Assembly (NCBI GenBank): GCA_903910495.1
Contig: CAIVZW010000070.1
Span: 1 to 14,719 of the forward strand
Source: an uncultured beta proteobacterium
GTDB lineage: Bacteria > Pseudomonadota > Gammaproteobacteria > Burkholderiales > Rhodocyclaceae
Direction of reading: 5' to 3'
Length of the DNA stretch: 14,719 bases
Part shown: one piece after another, positions 13,580 through 14,719 of the stretch
How the letters are laid out: every line of letters begins with the position of its first letter
Numbering within the stretch: the first letter of the stretch is position 1
Program-made: the position numbers and the translations under genes
Notes under the pieces: generated by a model
Database searches by the model: none
Seen by the model: the letters and a program-made list of their open reading frames with translations, nothing else
Told to the model about the DNA's origin: nothing

Positions 13580-14521
13580 ATGACTGATAACCCTCTCATC
13601 GAACACGCCGCAGAGCCCTGGAGCGAGGGTGTGGAGCCGCTCGCCCGCATCTACGGCCAGCCGATGCAGCAGTTGCCGCTCGATCTGTATATCCCGCCGG
13701 ATGCCATGGCGGTCATGCTCGATGCCTTTGAAGGGCCGCTCGATCTGCTGCTCTATCTGATCCGCAAGGCCAATGTGAATGTGCTCGACATTCCGATGGC
13801 GCCGCTGACCGTGCAATATCTGACCTACGTTGAAGCCATGCGTTCGCATAATCTCGAACTGGCGGCGGATTATCTGGTGATGGCGGCGATGCTGATCGAG
13901 ATCAAGTCGCGCATGCTGCTGCCCAAGGCTCGGGTGGTCGAGGGCGATGAAGCGGAAGATCCGCGTGCCGAACTGGTGCGTCGCCTGATCGAATATGAGC
14001 AGATGAAACTGGCGGCGCATCGTCTTGACGATATGCCGCAGGCCGAACGTGATTTCGACTGGGTCGAGGTCTGGGTTGAAAAATCCATGCTGCAGCGTTT
14101 GCCCGAGGTCAGGGCCGAAGATCTGAAGGCCGCCTGGGGCGCCATCCTGCACCAGGCAAAGCTGCACACGCATCATCTGATTCAGCGCGAGGAACTGTCC
14201 GTGCGCGAGCACATGGGGCTGATCCTTCGCCAGTTGCGCAGTAGTGGAGGCTTTGTTGAGTTCGTCAATATGTTTGATCCAACGTTGGGTGCGCAGGTGC
14301 TGGTTGTGCACTTTCTGGCAATGCTTGAACTGGCGCGCGAACACCTGCTCGAAATGACGCAGGCCGAAGCGTTTTCACCGATTTATGTGAGGTTGGCCGA
14401 TGGACGAATCAAATCAGGAGTTGGGTCAGATTCCAGATCAGAAGCCGGGTCCGGAACAACAGACGGCACCGGAACAGCAAGTGGTTCCGGAGCAGAGCCG
14501 GAATCCGTCTATGCCGGATAG
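13580..14521 (+). CDS. scpA: Segregation and condensation protein A (kleisin)
   Basis: 313-residue kleisin that bridges the SMC heads and binds ScpB in the bacterial condensin needed for chromosome segregation. The N-terminal SMC-neck-binding region carries FEGPLDLLLYLIRKANVNVL (50-69), then LELAADYLVMAAMLIEIKSR and MLLPKA. The C-terminal winged-helix part includes VVHFLAMLELAREHLLEMTQ and ends in FSPIYVRL. It then has an unusual low-complexity Gly/Ser/Thr tail of about 40 residues that overlaps scpB in another frame. The ATG at 13580 is chosen over TTG 13568, which is part of the attC-like junction; neither has a good ribosome-binding site. Its original position was probably directly behind trpS. 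Confidence 0.92.
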   Translation: MTDNPLIEHAAEPWSEGVEPLARIYGQPMQQLPLDLYIPPDAMAVMLDAFEGPLDLLLYLIRKANVNVLDIPMAPLTVQYLTYVEAMRSHNLELAADYLVMAAMLIEIKSRMLLPKARVVEGDEAEDPRAELVRRLIEYEQMKLAAHRLDDMPQAERDFDWVEVWVEKSMLQRLPEVRAEDLKAAWGAILHQAKLHTHHLIQREELSVREHMGLILRQLRSSGGFVEFVNMFDPTLGAQVLVVHFLAMLELAREHLLEMTQAEAFSPIYVRLADGRIKSGVGSDSRSEAGSGTTDGTGTASGSGAEPESVYAG

Positions 14522-14719
14522 CACCGCGAACAGCGCCGGGGAGACCCCGGAGTCCGATCCGGTTCAGCAGTCAGTCCAGTCGCCGGAGAACACGACACAG
14601 TTGAAACGAGTGCTGGAAGCCGTGTTGCTGAGTTCGCAGCAGCCCTTGTCGCTGTCCGAACTGAGGAAAGTATTCGTCGAGGAGATCAGTATCGATGTAC
14701 TGCGCGTGTTGCTCGACGA
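14400..14719 (+). CDS. scpB: Segregation and condensation protein B, 5' part
   Basis: The first 106 residues of ScpB, the partner that binds the ScpA middle region in the SMC complex; the gene runs off the window. The frame from ATG 14400 opens with a Gln/Pro/Glu-rich, probably disordered stretch, MDESNQELGQIPDQKPGPEQ onward, to about residue 68. It then enters the family winged-helix domain: LKRVLEAVLLSSQQPLSLSE, LRKVF. GAGG at 14389-14392, 7 nt upstream, supports this start. An in-frame ATG at 14511 would shorten the overlap with scpA from 122 to 11 bp and is the main alternative. Confidence 0.88.
   Translation, partial: MDESNQELGQIPDQKPGPEQQTAPEQQVVPEQSRNPSMPDSTANSAGETPESDPVQQSVQSPENTTQLKRVLEAVLLSSQQPLSLSELRKVFVEEISIDVLRVLLD

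Noticed and set aside
13472..14344. A 290-codon minus-strand frame opposite scpA
   Set aside because: ScpA on the plus strand is clearly conserved; the antisense frame has low-complexity His/Gln-rich content typical of shadows.

Overview
The window looks like the chromosome of a betaproteobacterium, probably of the Rhodocyclales (Dechloromonas/Azonexus-like). This is inferred from high-GC housekeeping genes, the 400-residue long-insert form of TrpRS, and the order rnm-yciO-M50 protease-trpS-scpA-scpB. No rRNA or tRNA gene was seen.

Layout. Positions 1-1721 hold a divergent pair: fpr (ferredoxin-NADP+ reductase, minus strand, cut by the window edge) and a LysR-type regulator like those that control fpr in pseudomonads. 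A perfect T-N11-A palindrome sits between them. A 3'-terminal remnant of a transglutaminase-like gene follows (about 1794-1976), beginning next to a GC-rich hairpin. Then comes an SDR oxidoreductase (2190-2945) and a strong two-way terminator (3104-3147). The glycine cleavage operon gcvT-gcvH-gcvP lies on the minus strand (7813-3192). Its leader carries a sigma-70 promoter, a tandem glycine riboswitch and an intrinsic terminator, and a REP-like cruciform separates gcvH from gcvP. On the plus strand a tight operon follows: rnm (PHP phosphoesterase/RNase AM), yciO, an M50 site-2-type protease and trpS.

The unusual part is 11569-13567. Between trpS and scpA lies a 1999-bp block of small AT-richer genes, all on the plus strand: a toxin-first RelE/XRE toxin-antitoxin pair, an orphan secreted protein, and a BrnT/BrnA toxin-antitoxin pair. 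The last two units each end in an integron attC-like site (12801-12921 and 13487-13573). A degenerate third candidate (12336-12406) ends the first unit. The block is bounded by GTTGAT at both ends, and removing it precisely would restore an intact trpS stop codon 8 nt before scpA. I read this as a cassette array, with no integrase in view, inserted at a secondary GTT site inside a housekeeping operon. Both toxin genes have near-consensus promoters placed so that transcription should start at or next to the ATG, which suggests leaderless mRNAs.

scpA (condensin kleisin) and the start of scpB end the window. They overlap by 122 bp in different frames.
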